DNA of 64,000 bases from the NCBI GenBank assembly GCA_033060915.1, contig CM065381.1:37479336-37543335 (forward strand). Reading direction: 5' to 3'. The notes below the pieces were generated by a model. It ran no database searches. It saw only the letters and a list, made by a program, of their open reading frames with translations, and had not been told where the DNA came from. This stretch comes from Euryodendron excelsum. Lineage: Eukaryota > Streptophyta > Magnoliopsida > Ericales > Pentaphylacaceae. The translations under genes and the position numbers were made by a program. Within the stretch, counting starts at the first letter, position 1; each line of letters begins with the position of its first letter. Positions 9,641 through 21,219 of this stretch are shown piece after piece.

Positions 9641-10489
9641 CAGAGCCTCTTCCAACGTGAAAGGGGTCTGTAAACTCAGTCTAAACATCATATAATTCGA
9701 TATACAGAGCTCGTGCATTCCCTAAACCCTAGGTTTTCCAAACCCTAGCCACCCTACACAAACCCTAGCCTCATATACACTCCTATACACCCCCATATAC
9801 TCATACACTAGCCTTCAACCCTCCTTTGAAGACTTGAAGAGCTGTAGTCCAAAGCTTGAAGACAACTCTTGAAGATTGAAGACGAAGATCAAGATGAAGA
9901 CCGAAGATCGAAAAGAAGCAAGGCGCGCAAAATAAACACAACATACGGTAGGCTTTCTCTTTAAATTTCTGCACTTCCCCCTCTCCCTTCTCTCTCCAAA
10001 ACCACTTGGGTTTTCTCTATTTTAATCCCCCATCTCTTTCCCCCCCTTTCTTTGCATGCTTGAAACAAGGGGACTCCCGGTCCATGTGTAATATTAGACT
10101 ATCGGAGGGTCACCGTGTCGGGGGCTTTCTTTTAGGCTAACCGGAGACCACGTGGGTCCGGCCCCCTTGATTATGTGGTGAAGCCTTAACCTTGTATGTT
10201 CACGACTCTAAAATTGCATTGTGCATATCATGATCTTACATCTTCCAAAAATCGTTTTCAAACTTGTTTCCAAAATTGTATCAAAATTCTCTTTTTCAAA
10301 ATCACAATCCTAAGGTGATTCTAGCCTTTCCATGGCTAGGGTTGCTTTAGGAAAGTGTTACATTTAATGTGACCAATATGGTCTATATTTTCAAATCTTG
10401 TTGTTTTCAAAACCGCTTTCCTAAAGTGGTTCTAGCCTTCTTGTGGTTAGAATCGCTTTAGGAAAGTGAAATCTTTTACACCTTCCAAA

Positions 10490-12235
10490 AAACTCTCTTT
10501 TCAAATCTCTCTTCCTAAAAATCTATTTTTCAACATACTTTCCTAAAACTCTCCTTTCCGAAATTATTTTCTAAAAACTCTTTACAAAAATTTATTTTTC
10601 AAAACCTCCTTTTTCAACTCCTTTCCAAAATGCTCTTCCCAAAATCCACTTTCCAAAAAAGCTCCCTAAAAATCTTTCTAAAAACTCTCTTTCCAAAATC
10701 TTCCTTCTAAAAATTCCCCTCTAGAATTTTTCTTCTAAAATCTATGTTTCCAAAAACACACTTTCCAAAAACTCCTCTTTAAAATCTTTTTCCAAAAACT
10801 CTATCTTCAAATTCACTTTCCAAAAACTCCTCCCTAGGATTCCCTTCTAGAAAACTTTCGTTTCCAAAAACGCACTTTCCAAAAATTCTCTTTCCTTAGA
10901 GCCCAAGTCAAGCCCTAGAACCCACGATTAGGAAACCCTAATTTTCTTTTTAAAAAACATGATTTTCAAACTTTGCCTTAAACCTAGGTTTCCAAAATCT
11001 CTCATTTTCTATATTCAAACTATACACATTTCCAAAACCTCTTTTTTACGTTAAAATTCCACACTTTAAAATCTAGGGTTTCTAGAATCTCCCTTTCCAA
11101 ATCCTTGCCAAATCTTATCTTCCCTTTAGGAAACCAAATCAAATCTTCTCGTTTAGGAAACCAAATTCAATCCTCCGTTTTTGGAAACGAAATCAACCTT
11201 TTTCTTTTAGAAACCCAAATCCAATCCCTTCCTAATCCAAATCTTTCCTAATTCAAGTCTTTCCTAGACTTCTCCTTTCCTAAGTCTTAAGTTTCTAAAA
11301 CTTGAAAATAAAAATCTTTCCTAAATTTTAAAACTCAATTTCCACATCCTTCCTAACTCCACTCTTTCCTAATTCTACCCCTTTCCAAATCTCAACTTTT
11401 CAAATCTAAGCTTTCAAATTTTTCTTAAACTCAAATCTTTCTTAATATCAAGATTTTCTACAACTCTAAAACTTTCTAAATTTTAAACTTTCGAAATTTC
11501 AAATCTTTCCAAATTCAAAGCTTTCTAAACTCAAAACTTTCTTATTTTCAAAACTTTCTTGTTTTCTAAACTTTCCCACTTTCAAAACTTCCCTATTTCA
11601 AAACATTCCAAAATTCAAAACTTTCTTAACTTGAAACTTTCTAAATCCTAAACCTTTCTTAAACTAAACTTTTCCTAATTCAAAACATTTCTAAATTCAA
11701 CACTTTCCTATTTCAAAACCTTTCTTAAAATGAAACTTTCTAATTTCAAAACTTTCCTAAACCTAAAACTTTCCTAAGTTAAAACTTTCCTATTTTGAAA
11801 CTTTCCTAATTCAAACCTTTCCTAATTCGAAATATTTCCTAATTTCAAAACTTTCCTAATTTCGAAACTCTCTTAATTTGAAAACTTTCCAAATTCAAAA
11901 CTTTCTTAGTTCGAAACTTTCCCAAAAATGAAACTTTCCTAACTCGAAACTTTCCTAAATCGGACCTTTCTTAATTCAAACATTTCCTAAATCCAATCTT
12001 TCCTAATCTCGAGTCAAATCTTTCCTAAGTCTTTTTCCTAAAGTCTAGGTTTCTTAAACTTCCATCTTTCTAAAATAAGTCTAAATCTCTCTTCCAAGTT
12101 CTATATTTTCAAATCAAAATCCAATCTTTTCAATATCAAAATTCTAAATTTCAATTTTCAATCCTCTATTCAAAGTTCAATCTCTCAATCTTCCAATTCA
12201 ATCTCTTTCTTCCAATCAACTCTCCTATTTTCAAT
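10490..12235 (+). repeat. G-depleted low-complexity U5 tract (A)
   Basis: Same CTTTCCTAA/TTCAAAAC word family as in C, nearly free of G on the sense strand. It stops abruptly at the island. Confidence 0.85.
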
Positions 12236-12305
12236 CGGACTTTTGTCCGAACTACGACTGGCATGATTCCTCCAAAAGGATACGTAGGCAACCTTCATAG
12301 GTGCG
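12236..12305 (+). other. Conserved structured island in U5 (A)
   Basis: CGGAC-TTTT-GTCCG (12236-12249), a CCT/AGG hairpin, and ACCT-TCAT-AGGT (12291-12302). Compared with C, the first loop is changed while its stem is kept, and the third stem has a compensated change (C:G in C, T:A here). Confidence 0.8.
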
Positions 12306-13082
12306 GTTGCAATTTCTTTCAAATTTCAAATTCCTCAATATTTTTCAAATTTCAAATTCCAAAATCTTTCCAAATCTCCAATCTATTTTCAAAATTCCAA
12401 TTTCAAATTTCTATTTTCAATCTTCAATTTCAATTTCCAAAATCTTGTTTTCAAATTCAAACTTCCATCTCTTTCTTTTCAAATCAAATCAAATCAAATT
12501 CCTTTCAAATCTATTTCTAAATCAACTCTCTTCTATTGCACTTGCATATCATGCATCATATTTTCTAAACATTGTTTTTCAAAATGAATAAGATTGAACA
12601 TTAGTTAGTTAAAGACTCTCATAGGTGAATCTAGGGTAGATTGACATGTAAGTACTGAAAGGGAGGGGTGGGGTGATGGCTTAGTGCGTCTTCCCTACAC
12701 GTAACCAACCTTCGTACTTAGGATCACTGATTTCGAAAGACCAAAACGGAGTTATTTTTCAAAAAGGACTAAATATTTTCCAAAGATTGCCAAACAACCT
12801 GTTTTCTTAAAAACCCTCTCTTGAGGTGGTATTTTCAAATCCTTTTCCAAAAACCCTAAGTGTAGTTTTCGGATTATGCTTAGTTTTTAGGTGACCTAAC
12901 TCACCTTAATCAAGTTAAGTGACGACTCCAAATCTTTTTCAAAAGCCCTTTATTCAAATCAATTTTCAATTCAAACCTAGTTGCACTCATTCTTCTAGGA
13001 AGGTGAGTTCTAACAAGAGAGTACAGCATTTTTCCCGCTTGTGTGAGTGTTCCTCGAGTGCGAACAATCTGGGCGCGACAGC

Positions 13083-13100
13083 TAGCGACTTCGCTGGGGA
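13083..13100 (+). other. Primer-binding site of element A
   Basis: TAGCGACTTCGCTGGGGA, two bases past the LTR end. It is the tRNA-Arg-type PBS with one likely C-to-T change relative to C's. Confidence 0.8.
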
Positions 13101-14640
13101 CACTTAGAGGGTTAGGCCGTAGTCGTGTCTGTTTACCCTTCACCCATGTAGAGTCTTCAATTAACCTGGTTCAATCTTATTCACTTTAAATTTTCAAAAC
13201 TAAATTTTCAAAATTATTTTCAAAAGACATGCATTTATTCATATTATCTTGTATTATATTTGTCATCCACATACTAACACTTGCATCTTCGTTTTGTAGG
13301 TGCGCTTTTTGATTATGTTTTATTAACTGCTATGCATGAATGTGATGAACAGGATGAATGGGAGTTGTTGGGCTCTTTCCTTCACTTTTAAAAATCACCC
13401 ACACACACTGTATATACACTTGCATTCTGCATACTTGCATTTTACCCGGATATGTCCTTTCTAGTTAGAAAGGGGGAACGGTATATTGGTTGTGGACAAG
13501 ATGCTGTGTCAGTTTCTTCGCCTATGGCGTTTTGATGGTTCCCCCGCTCGGATCACCAACCGATCATGGCACCACCTCGGGGAGTGGGCCTAGGTTTGAA
13601 GATCTGGGGACCGAGCCTTTTTAGGACGCATTAGTCAACCCTCAACCTCATACTCATATAAACACCATGCATAGCCGAACCTCTGTCAGATTTAAGACAC
13701 GAGCACCGTTTTCGAAACCACGTAGGAAAGGGCGATTGCTCTTACTTTCATTTATACCTGTCTATTCCTGCTGTTATATTGACTGTATTCATACTGTTAT
13801 AATGCCTGTTTAATTGCTCATGCCTGCACGTTTATCTTGCTATCGCATTCTCTCTCCTTATACTCTTTCCATACCCATGTTCATGCATTCAATATTCCCT
13901 GTCAAGACAAGAGTTCCAAGTAACTCAAGTCACTGCATTCTCATGCATATGATCAACCTATTGAGAGTGGCACCAACGGCACTCTCCCTTGCATTAAACC
14001 TACCTAAACCCTAAGGGTTCCCACATAGCCCTAAGGGCCCATTGCATGCATCTCAATTCATTCCATAAGTGGGGCCCCAATCCCTCTATGCACACGGAGA
14101 TAGGGTTGCCAAGAAGACAAAGGGGCAATCAATCAACAAGGTCTCTCAGCGACCTCCTCGACATCAAATCCAAGGAAGGCGAATCCGAAGACTCAAGAGT
14201 AGTTTAGGTTTTCCCTTTGTAAAAGTAGATAGGTGGAAGTCCAAAGGAAAATGTTTCCCTTCCCCCTATTAAAATGTATTTCAATTTTTTGTATTTTAAA
14301 CCTAAAATTCAATGTACTTCTTTACTTTTGAGAATGAATGCCTGGATGGCTGAAGGTTCCTACTTTATGGTAAGGTATCTGTATACAGGGGCAAACCCCC
14401 TATCTCCAAAAGTGAGCCAATACATCATGATTAGTTTCCCTCTCGAGTATGGGTATCCTTAGGGCATGCCTTGCATAGAATTCTTGAAAAACCAAAAACT
14501 AACTTGCTATTTATGCCGTTGTTTTTCTACTTCCTTCTGTTTCTTTCACAACAATTACCCTACTTCGAGTCAACATTGCTCCCAAGAAAAGTCAGCATCC
14601 ACCTAGGGATCCCATTGTCACTCGGCCAAGAGCTTCACTT
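13101..14640 (+). other. Element A untranslated leader
   Basis: Opens with ACTTAGAGGGTTAGGCC. A TACTAAC branch point (in 13270-13280) and TTTTGTAG|G (AG at 13298-13299) form a predicted acceptor identical in layout to C's. Upstream ATGs are numerous and no conserved protein is apparent. Confidence 0.7.
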
Positions 14641-15960
14641 ATGGCTGCCAATCTTGAGGAGTCACCCCAAGTCTTTCGAGAAGAGGTCAATGAAATGAGG
14701 GGTACGATTGATGAGATGTTTAAGCTTATCCAAACCTTGGCCATAAAGACCCTGAACCCTCCAACCCGAGGATTGTGCTTCAATCTGACAATGCTGGAAG
14801 GAACAAGGAAGATGCCAAAGGGATTAACACTGAAGAACAAGACATTATGTTGCTTTCATATGCCGTACAGAGGACTTCCCTAGATCCTCTCAGTTTGAAA
14901 ATCCAAGGCCTAGAGGATTCACTGCGAAGTCTCCATGGCCATGACAGTTATGGGTTTACTTCCTACGATGAGCTCTGCTTCTTTCCAAATCACCCGAGAC
15001 CTGCTAAGTTCAAAATGCCCGACTTCCAAAGGTATGATGGCATTGGTGACCCTATCGCTCATCTTCCCCTGTATGCCGAGGCACTGAGTGGTTATGGCAA
15101 CGATCCGAAGCTCCTCATGCAACTGTTCCAACATAGTCTCACTGGGTCTGCTTTGCAGTGGTTTGCCCGTCTAGACCTAAGGAGGATCACCACTTGGATT
15201 AAGCTAGTCAACGCATTTAAAGCCCAATATTGCCACAACATAGACCTCACTGCTGATTGTTGGTCCTTGATGGCAATGAGTAAGGGAGAGAAAGAAAGTT
15301 TCCAAAGCTATGCCCTTAGATGGAGAGAAGCAGCAACACAAGTCAATCCCCCTTTAGAAGATAAGGAATATGTTCAGCTGTTTGTACACACCTTCTCGGG
15401 CATATATTACGAAAACTTTGCATGAGTGTTGGGAGAAACTTTTCTGAGTTTATCATGTAAAGGGGGATGATAGAAAATGGCCTAAAAACTAGAAGGATCG
15501 TTGACCCCTATGCTAAACAAGTTTCTACAAGCTTAGCAAGGAAGGCGCCCACATCGTCAGAAATGGGTCAAAAGGGGGAGAAGTGTCTGCCATCTTGCTC
15601 GCTCAACAACCATAATGTCACCCCCAACACCAATCTCAGACCCCCGTGGCTACTCAAGCACCTACTTTCAGGCCCATCACAGCCCAACAACATCTCAACC
15701 CCAATAAGAAGGCCCACCGACGTCGCGCCTTTTCCCCTCTAACTTACACCCAAACAAAGGCTTATCATAACCTCTTACAGGCCAACCTTTTGACCCCCAT
15801 ACCTGTTCCACCATTGCCAAATCCTTTCCCCCCTACTTTCAACCCGACTCATGTTTGTGAGTACCATTTTGGAAGACAGGGGCATGGCACTGAGCATTGT
15901 CTCTTCCTGAAGCACAAGATACAAGATTTGATCGACGCTGGAATCATCATCACCTAGGGG
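14641..15960 (+). pseudogene. gag: Frameshifted gag of element A
   Basis: The ATG at 14641 opens MAANLEESPQVFREEVNEM, collinear with B's gag. Relative to B there is a net loss of about 43 bp near 14757, which shifts the frame. The gag core (roughly 14990-15420; RYDGIGDP, LLMQLFQHSLTGSALQWFAR, KGEKESFQSYALRWREAA) then reads openly in the frame of 14775-15425. A one-base loss near 15412 produces an early TGA, a TAA stands where B has CAG near 15460, and another shift lies near 15575. The zinc knuckle CEYHFGRQGHGTEHC and KIQDLID follow at about 15855-15945, ending in TAG. Gag normally forms the particle that packages element RNA. This copy cannot make a full product. No protease or polymerase follows. 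Confidence 0.85.
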
Positions 15961-16440
15961 AGGAACCACGCGATCAAGCATAGAAGAAATTGGTGTGATT
16001 CTAGTACCTCTCTGAAGGGCTTTTTCCAAAGTGTAATAAAAAGGGAAGTTTTCATAAAATTCGTCTGTTTTCTTTTCGTCTCTCTATTTCTCGCATATCT
16101 TCTATAAATAAACATTGCATGCCATGTAATCATATTTCTAAATGAAAAGGTGTAGTTTCTAGTTCATCCCCTTTGTCTCATACTCTTGTGGACGATTATT
16201 ACTTTTAGGGATTCTTCCCCATTTTGGTAAATGACTCGATTTAAAGGATGGGATAGCTTGGGCAACCCATTTAAAAGGGGTGAAAACCTTTGAGAGACTG
16301 AGAGAGAGAGTGAGAGATAGGAGGAAGGCAATCTCAACAAAGAAGTGCGAATTCTATTAGAAAGGCGACACTTGCATGATATCCTGGCTTGGCGATGGGT
16401 AGCCGAGTCCCCAAAATGATGAGAAGCCATTGTTCTATTT
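15961..16440 (+). other. Element A region directly after gag
   Basis: AT-rich sequence where a pol gene would be expected. A TCTATAAATAAAC stretch near 16103 contains AATAAA and could be a cryptic poly(A) or TATA signal. A GA-rich run lies at about 16295-16320. I see no protease, reverse transcriptase or integrase motif on either strand. Confidence 0.5.
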
Positions 16441-17830
16441 ATCCTAAATAAACACTACCCCTTGCTCAACCCACTAGAGCCGTAACTGATTTTTATTCAG
16501 ATGTCCCCAAACCAATAACCATCCCCCACACCGGGGTAAGCACAGAGTAGTTGATTCGATAGAATATGTAGGGATTCACTGGCCGAAACACATCATCCCT
16601 AGAAATATTGTCTAAATTTTGTACAAAGGCTTTATGGACTAAGCAGTTCAATTTGAAATGATTAGAGGCCCTCAATTCTATTACCATACACAAAAATATT
16701 CCCTTTGCTTAAACCACTAGTGCCTCGCAGGAAGCGAAAATTTTTTTTTTGTCAACCCCAATCCGAAACCATCCCCCCACACTGGGGCAATCAGGAAGCA
16801 GAAGATCTAGCAGAGAACATCATCAACCATCAAGCTGAAGTAACGTGAAGGCTCTATGGATCAAGCAATCTTGTTCAAAATGAAAAAAGGCCCTCATCTC
16901 ATTTCCCATACAGTTAAAAGCAACCCTTGTCAAACCTATTGTGCCGGTTACCCTTCCTTTAAGAAAACACCCCGACCTAGGGATCACCGTCCATAATGGG
17001 TTAAATTGAAATGCTAAGGAAATGATATGAGAGAAAGAAGTTGTAGAAATGTTTGTCTCGTCAAAAGCAATAAGAAAGGAAGAAAAAAAAAGAAGCATAT
17101 CAGAGGAAAGACTGAAAAAGAACCATGTTGTGCTATAAAGTTGGAAGTCAAGAGAAAAGAAAAAAAAAAGAAAAAGAAAAGGGGCAAGTGTCAGACTTAA
17201 AAGGTCAAAAGTTATAAGAAAGTTCAACTCCTTTTATAAAAGAGGAAGTTCAAAGGTGATCCTAGGTAACAAAGCCACCAAGTAGAAGTAATAGGTTTGA
17301 GCCTTTACCCTTTCTTGTAAAAACCCAAAATCGTGGCCTACATTACGACCCTGTTAAAGTCCTTTCCGATTGAAAAGGATTGCTTGATCTAAATGAGCCA
17401 GACGTGTTACTGAAACTAGAGGAGGATATTAGGGGATGAAACCCTGCTGGAAGACCGACTAAGGATGGTGTGGATCTAAACCCTATTAGAAACAACATCA
17501 AATTTGAGCCTGCACATCCTTTTCATTCATAAACCCCTTAACCTAGCCTACGTTACGGTCCAAATTAAAGTCCTCTCTGATCAGAGAAAATTGCTTAGTC
17601 CAAATAAGCCTGAACAATACCAAGACAAGTAGGGTGAGAAAGGAGAATTGGAAGGAAATGCAAGGGGCAATCTCATGCTTGAAGATGTGCTCAGATGGTT
17701 TCGGTTTAAACAAACCACTAGAAAAAGATCTTTGAGCCTGAATATCCCTTTATTTCTTACAACCCCTAAACCCAGCCTACATTACGGTCCTAAAAGAAGT
17801 CTTCTCAGATTGAGGGCTTAGCTATTTATC
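16441..17830 (+). repeat. Degenerate ~220-bp tandem repeats in the 3' internal region of A
   Basis: Recurring landmarks are 'cttgctcaacccactag'-like blocks at about 16461, 16703 and 16922, 'ccacaccggggtaa' and 'ccacactggggcaa' at about 16533 and 16770, and 'cctacattacggtcc' at about 17337, 17556 and 17775 (219 bp apart). Reverse-complement relatives occur in B at 29870-30790. This is the variable 3' region typical of Tat-type elements. Confidence 0.65.
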
Positions 17831-18763
17831 GCTCTGCAAAGGGCATGCGAGTTGTTGCTCGAGACATGGTGGCATTTTGGAGATCTGAGAGAGAAAACCA
17901 AGTGAGATCAGAAAAACCCCAAACAGCAACCCTATAGAAAGTAGGGATAAGATAGCAAACCAAAAGGTCAAGATCCCTGGAGAATGGTGCAAATACTATC
18001 ACACCCTGATATGAATGGGACAAAACTGAATGGGGCAGAATCCTGCAAAGGAACAAAGTCCTGAGAGTATGGACCCAAGGGGCAATCCTGGGGCTTTCTT
18101 GGTAAATAGTTTATACACATGTAATACTGATACATCCATGACATGTATAACCTGTACATCCATTTGGATTCTTGTGTAGTGTGTATCTATTTATGCATTC
18201 AACTGCACTCCTGTATAAACCTGTTCATTTGTAAGGAAGTAGGTTGTATATTTAATTCAATTCTTGCATAAATCCATGCATTTATCACAAAAAAAAAGAA
18301 AGAAAAAAAAAGAGGAAAAAGAAAAAAGAGAGGCGACGTTGCATTCAATTCCATTCCTATATGTGCAGGCATTCAGTTCCATTTCTGCGTGAACCTGTGC
18401 AGTTATAAAAAGTAGGACACGCATTCAATTATATTCTTATCTAAACTATGTGCATTCATAAAAATAGATCATACATTTAATCCCATGTGCAACCATGAAA
18501 TATATATATATATATATGACATGCGTTCACCCTTTACCATGGCATTTTTAAATTATTTTTGTACAAAACTCACCCTATGTCTTTCTCTCTGTCCCAAATA
18601 GGAAATAAGGAACAAGGCAAAGTACAAAATGGAGCTGAAAAGCCATCCTGCGATCAAGTAACCTTTGACATCTCCAGCATTGGCATACACCTTAACAAGT
18701 TCAGACTTCCCTAGCCGACAAAAAGCAAGGAATGGGGCAATAGCCCACCCTCAACCTCCCCAA
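17831..18763 (+). other. Non-coding spacer with A-rich and (TA)n tracts (A)
   Basis: Contains an A/G-rich run at about 18288-18335, a (TA)9 microsatellite at about 18500-18517 and several short related phrases with 'ttgcataaatccatgcattta'-like content. I see no gene. Confidence 0.55.
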
Positions 18764-19650
18764 CCAACCTTGGATGTCCCTAGTGGAGCAACGTTTTGCC
18801 AGACAGAGTGCCGGTTCAAGAGGTATTAGCAGTCAACCTTGGACTTCCCAGTGGAGCAGCGTTTCGCCAGACAGAGTGCCGGTTCAAGAGGTATCAGCAG
18901 TCAACCTTGGACTTCCCTAGTGGGGCAGCGTTTCGCCAGACGGAGTGCCGGTTCAAGAGCTATCAGCAGTCAACCTTGGACTTCCCCAATGGAGCAGCGT
19001 TTCGCCAGACGGAGTGCCAGTTCAAGATATGTCAGCAGTCAACCTTGGACTTCCCCAGCGGAGCAGCGTTTCGCCAGACGGAGTGCCGGTTCAAGATGTG
19101 TCAGCAGTCAACCTTGGACTTCCCTAGCGGAGTAGCGTTTCGCCAGACGGAGTGCCGGTTCAAGATGTGTCAGCAGTCAACCTTGGACTTCCCCAGTGGA
19201 GCAGCGTTTCGCCAGACGGAGTGCCGGTTCAAGATGTCTCAGTAGTCAACCTTAGACTTCCCCAGTGGAGCAGCGTTTCGCCAGACAGAGTATCGGTTCA
19301 AGAGGTATCATCAGTCAACCTTGGACTTCCCCAGTGGAGCAGCGTTTCGCTAGACGGAGTGCCGGTTCAAGAGGTATCAGCAGTCGACCTTGGACTTCCC
19401 CAGTGGAGCAGCATTTCGCCAGACGGAGTGCCCGTTCAAGAGTATCAAAAGTCAACCTTGGATGTCCCTAGAGGAGCAGCGTTTCGCCAGACGGAGTGCC
19501 AGTTTAAGAAGTATCAAAAATTAGTCTTGGACTTCCCTAGAGGAGCAGTGTTTCGCCAGACGAAATGCTAGTTCAAGAAGCGTCAATTCCCCCAGAGGAG
19601 CATTGTTCTGCCAGATGGAGCGCCAGTTCAAGGAGTATTAATTCCCCGAG
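18764..19650 (+). repeat. 69-bp tandem array before the 3' LTR of A
   Basis: About 12-13 units with the word AGTCAACCTTGGACTTCCCC recurring every 68-69 bp (18831, 18899, 18968...), together with GCGTTTCGCCAGACGGAGTG. Units are well conserved in the middle and decay after about 19440. Because the period is a multiple of three, all three forward frames stay open for 60 or more codons, so the open frames are not evidence of a protein. Tandem arrays at this position are known to give rise to satellites in Tat/Ogre elements. Confidence 0.9.
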
Positions 19651-19780
19651 AAGAGTATCATTTTTATCAGATAAAATACCAAGCATCGACCAGCTACTCG
19701 AGGTAACTGTTCTTTGAATTCCTATTATTTTCAAGTCCCTCCGATCGCCTCGCGGTCAACATAGGGCTCTTACTTTATCG

Positions 19781-19822
19781 TTTTCTGTCTTTGACAAGCA
19801 AAGACAGAAAAAGAGGGGCAGC
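19781..19822 (+). other. Polypurine tract with perfect hairpin (element A)
   Basis: TTTTCTGTCTTTG (19781-19793), loop ACAAG, then CAAAGACAGAAAA (19799-19811) form a perfect 13-bp stem whose 3' arm runs into the polypurine tract AAAAAGAGGGG (19808-19818). CAGC separates it from the LTR start at 19823. Element B has the same structure. Confidence 0.85.
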
Positions 19823-20665
19823 TGTAAGCACCCCATTTTTGCCCGCTCGGCTATCTTCGAGCTAACCAAGCTCACTTTCACACATAACATGTGTATTTAG
19901 ACTCCAAGCCCGCCTTTTTAAGTTGAATTTAGTCCACCAGTCGCTTCCCGTGCCCGTAGGGCCCATTTGAAGTTAAATGACCATTTTGCCCCTAGGCATC
20001 CGAACGCCCCGAGAACCACACCGGCTCTTGGTATCAAACCGATAACCTTCTGAGACTACTTTTTGTAGTGTTCTCAGCCTTGCTTTACCTTTCTGGATTA
20101 TTCCGAGTCAGTTCCGGCAAACCCGATGCGAAATGATCGTTTTGCACCTAGTGGGCCGGTCACCTTTTCCGGCCACACCAGCTCTGGGAATCAAATCGGC
20201 AACCTTTGGGAACATTCTAAATAATGTTTCCAAATCTCAAGTCTTCTTCTGAGACAATCCAAGTCCGTCCCGGCAGCTTCCCGATCCGATTGACCGTTTT
20301 GCCCCTAAAGGCCCGGTCAACCCTTCCGACACATCCTATCCTCACTTTTCAAGTCAAATACCTCTGGGACACTATTCTAAGTGTTCCTACTCTTTTCCAG
20401 CCTTTTGGGCCATTCCTGGTCCATTAAATCATTCCTAGACCTTCCGGAGTCACCCCTAGTGAAGCCAAGCTAAAAATTACATGGTAGTCACTAGCACAGG
20501 CGCCCAAATCTAGTCAAAGATACGTTGCTTGCCGACCTTAAACATTTCCCAAATGGCTGGTGCCACTCCTAGTGGTGCCAATGTAAAGTTTGGCCTGGCG
20601 CCACTGCAACAGGCGCTAGTGTTGTCCAACCTCTATAAATACAGAGTCTCTTCCAACGTGAAAGG
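19823..20665 (+). mobile_element. 3' LTR of element A, interrupted by element B
   Basis: Starts TGTAAGCACCCC right after the PPT and shares the subfamily-specific start of the LTR at 8822. It is cut at 20665, after the promoter (TATAAATA at 20634-20641). The break corresponds to AAAGG|GGTCTG in the 5' LTR (about 9660). AAAGG at 20661-20665 should be B's left target duplication. The remainder lies beyond the window. Confidence 0.9.
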
Positions 20666-21219
20666 TGTCGTGTCCAGATTTTTCGCACTCGAGGAATACT
20701 CACATAAGCGAGAAAAATGTTATACTCTCTCATTAGAACTCACCCTCCTAGAAGAATGAGTGTGACTAGGTTTGAATTGAAAAATTGGTTTGAATAAAAG
20801 GCTTTTGGAAAAGATTTGGAGTCGCCACCTAACTTGATTAAGGTGAGTTAGGACACCTAAAAACTAAGCATAATCCGAAAGCTACACTTAGGGTTTTGGA
20901 AAACAATTTTGAAAATATCTCCTCGAGAGAGGGTTTTTAAGAAAAACAGGTTATTTGGCAACCTTTGAAAAATATTTAGCCCTTTTTAGAAAAATAACTC
21001 CTTTTGGTATTTAAAAATAGAGATTCTAGGTTCGGAGGTTGGTTACGTGTAGGGAAGACGCACTAAACCATCACCCTACCCTGCCCTTTCGGTACTTACA
21101 TGTCAATCTACCCTAGATTCACCTATGAGAGTCTTCAACTAACTATTGTCCAATCCTATCCACTTTGGAAAACATTGTTTTTTTTTTTTTTAAAAAAACA
21201 TGATGCATGATTTGCAAGT

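Larger units (their letters stand above)
8822..13080 (+). mobile_element. 5' LTR of element A (4,259 bp)
   Basis: It starts TGTAAGCACCCCATTTTTGCCC and ends CTGGGCGCGACA, followed by a PBS. It differs from the others in its first ~130 bp (ACTCGGCTATCTTCGAGCTG...) and lacks the CTCGAG/CGTCTC hairpin array, so A belongs to a second LTR subfamily. Its partner is the truncated 3' LTR at 19823, which shares this distinctive start and is about nine-tenths identical by eye. It holds TATA, AATAAA, donor (GT at 9948), G-poor tract and island in the same order as C. Confidence 0.9.

Noticed and set aside
8822..13080. 3' LTR of element C
   Set aside because: It is followed by a PBS, preceded by C's leader and 15 gag codons rather than a PPT, and its first ~130 bp match the LTR at 19823, not the LTR at 2591.
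16823..17227. 134-codon minus-strand frame with a hydrophobic, phenylalanine-rich N-terminus
   Set aside because: It comes from an A-rich run on the plus strand (poly-A/GA near 17080-17180) and the degenerate ~220-bp repeat. No membrane-protein family is recognisable.
18796..19245. 149-codon protein with a 23-residue repeat (TLDFPSGAAFRQTEC)
   Set aside because: All three forward frames of the 69-bp array are open, there is no start context or flanking coding sequence, and the array degrades without frame preservation.
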